Source: Pseudomonas extremaustralis (GTDB lineage: Bacteria; Pseudomonadota; Gammaproteobacteria; Pseudomonadales; Pseudomonadaceae). From it: a stretch of DNA of 64,000 nt. Positions 62,986 through 64,000 of the stretch are shown here, in pieces (position 1 is the first letter of the stretch; each line of letters begins with the position of its first letter). The DNA is taken from NCBI RefSeq assembly GCF_900102035.1, contig NZ_LT629689.1, positions 5,083,001 to 5,147,000 of the forward strand, written 5' to 3'. The notes beneath the pieces were generated by a model that was not told the origin of the DNA, did not search any database, and was given only the letters and a program-made list of their open reading frames with translations. The position numbers and the translations under genes are program-made.

Positions 62986-64000
62986 ATGATCCGACTTCAA
63001 AGCCTAACATTACAGCGTGGCCCGCAACGTCTTCTCGAAGACGCCGAGCTGACCCTGCACGCCGGTCACAAAGCCGGCCTGATCGGTGCCAACGGCGCCG
63101 GCAAATCCACATTGTTCGCCCTGTTGCTCGGTGAGCTGACCCCTGATTCCGGGGACTGCCTGCTGCCGGCCGACTGGCGCATCGCCCACATGCGCCAGGA
63201 GATCGATACCCTGGACCGCATCGCGATCGACTATGTGCTCGATGGCGACCTGCGTCTGCGCCAGGTGCAACACGACCTGGCCGAGGCCGAGAAAGCCCAG
63301 GACGGTGCCGCCCAGGCCCGCCTGCACGCTGAACTCGACAGCGCCGACGGCTACACCGCCGATGCCCGTGCGCGCAAGATGCTCGCCGGCCTGGGCTTTA
63401 CCAATGAACAGATGGACCGCCCGGTCGCTGACTTCTCCGGCGGCTGGCGCATGCGCCTGAACCTGGCCCAGGCGCTGATGTGTCCCTCGGACCTGCTGCT
63501 GCTCGACGAACCGACCAACCACTTGGACCTCGATGCGATCCTGTGGCTGGAAGACTTCCTCAAGAGCTACCAGGGCACCTTGCTGCTGATTTCCCACGAC
63601 CGGGATTTCCTCGACGCGGTGGTCGACAACATCGCCCATGTCGAACAGCAGAAAATCACCCTCTACCGTGGTGGCTACACCGCGTTCGAACGCGCCCGTG
63701 CCGAACGTCTGGCCCAGCAGCAACAGGCCTACGAGAAGCAGCAGGCGCAGCGTGCGCACATGGAAAGCTACATCGCCCGGTTCAAGGCCCAGGCCACCAA
63801 GGCCCGTCAGGCCCAGAGCCGGATCAAGGCGTTGGAGCGCATGGAGGAACTGTCGGCGGCCCACGTCGATTCGCCGTTCGATTTTGTGTTCCGCGAATCG
63901 GTGAAAATCTCCAGCCCCTTGCTCGATCTCTCGGATGCGCGCCTGGGTTACGGCGACAAAGTCATCCTGGAGAAGGTCAAGCTGCAGCTCACGCCGGGCG
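62986..64000 (+). CDS. yheS: ABC-F family ATPase YheS (N-terminal part, cut by window edge)
   Basis: The first 338 codons are present, from ATG 62986 (MIRLQSLTLQRGPQRLL). The first ABC domain has Walker A GANGAGKST, signature FSGGWRMRLNLAQAL, Walker B LLLLDEPTNHLD and the switch ISHDRDFLD, then the linker helices (RAERLAQQQQAYEKQQAQRAHMESYIARFKAQATKARQAQSR). The second ABC domain begins at the edge. ABC-F proteins act on the ribosome; YheS is proposed to relieve stalling on certain sequences. Confidence 0.95.
   Translation, partial: MIRLQSLTLQRGPQRLLEDAELTLHAGHKAGLIGANGAGKSTLFALLLGELTPDSGDCLLPADWRIAHMRQEIDTLDRIAIDYVLDGDLRLRQVQHDLAEAEKAQDGAAQARLHAELDSADGYTADARARKMLAGLGFTNEQMDRPVADFSGGWRMRLNLAQALMCPSDLLLLDEPTNHLDLDAILWLEDFLKSYQGTLLLISHDRDFLDAVVDNIAHVEQQKITLYRGGYTAFERARAERLAQQQQAYEKQQAQRAHMESYIARFKAQATKARQAQSRIKALERMEELSAAHVDSPFDFVFRESVKISSPLLDLSDARLGYGDKVILEKVKLQLTPG

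Overview
The window is ordinary Pseudomonas chromosome, most probably from the P. fluorescens group. The evidence is high GC, very few spacer bases, and a gene order that I recall as closely matching the P. aeruginosa block from argB down to algP. Dispersed GGAGCGAGCTTGCTCG-type and GGAGGGGGCTTGCTCCC-type palindromes (REP elements typical of fluorescent pseudomonads) also fit. I see no rRNA, tRNA, CRISPR, prophage or plasmid module. The one clear piece of mobile DNA is a complete IS1182-family element inserted in algC.

Layout. 1-5.5 kb: argB (cut by the window edge), algC split by the IS, dut and coaBC, all on the minus strand. 5.6-8.8 kb: radC, a peptide-type ABC substrate-binding protein, and rpmB-rpmG with a structured leader. 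8.8-21.6 kb is an amine and amino-acid catabolism zone. It holds a cupin, a gamma-glutamyl-aminobutyraldehyde-type dehydrogenase (PauC/KauB-like), an MFS exporter, a phospholipase-D lipoprotein, a MocR-type regulator, a DUF1127 protein, a gamma-glutamylputrescine-oxidase-like flavoprotein, a YkgJ protein, DadR (Lrp), dadA-ridA, dadX and a PauR-like regulator. 21.8-38 kb: cytochrome c5, a CoA hydrolase/transferase, xpt, rep, a GGDEF/EAL protein, a MATE pump, a LysR regulator, a chemoreceptor, a MocR/BenE divergent pair and comM. 38-47.6 kb: ubiK, glnK-amtB with a sigma54/NtrC control region, yjbQ, sutA, the operon lptM-lysA-dapF-DUF484-xerC-HAD, cyaY, a DUF1289 gene and rnk. 47.6-64 kb: cyaA, two small conserved genes, a GST, argH, algR without an adjacent algZ, hemC-hemD-hemX-hemY, dsbB, rsd/algQ, an FKBP isomerase, algP with a 39-bp tandem repeat, a TIGR02444 gene and the start of the ABC-F gene yheS.

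How the parts fit together. The amine zone forms a pathway from polyamines and D-alanine to pyruvate, succinate-type products and ammonium. It has two dedicated regulators (DadR and PauR-like), and I find candidate operators for both. The glnK-amtB control region has the expected nitrogen-limitation layout: two NtrC sites one helical phase apart and a -24/-12 promoter. The hemCDXY operon has a near-consensus Anr box centred about 41 bp before the predicted start, which suggests oxygen control of haem synthesis.

Most notable observation. AlgC (phosphomannomutase/phosphoglucomutase, shared by alginate, LPS core and other exopolysaccharide pathways) is cut after residue 306 by a 1,609-bp IS flanked by a perfect 4-bp duplication. 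Removing the IS and one CCAC copy restores a 465-codon frame, so the insertion looks recent. I did not find a convincing undescribed multi-gene system. The most promising unexplained elements are the control regions listed in the findings.
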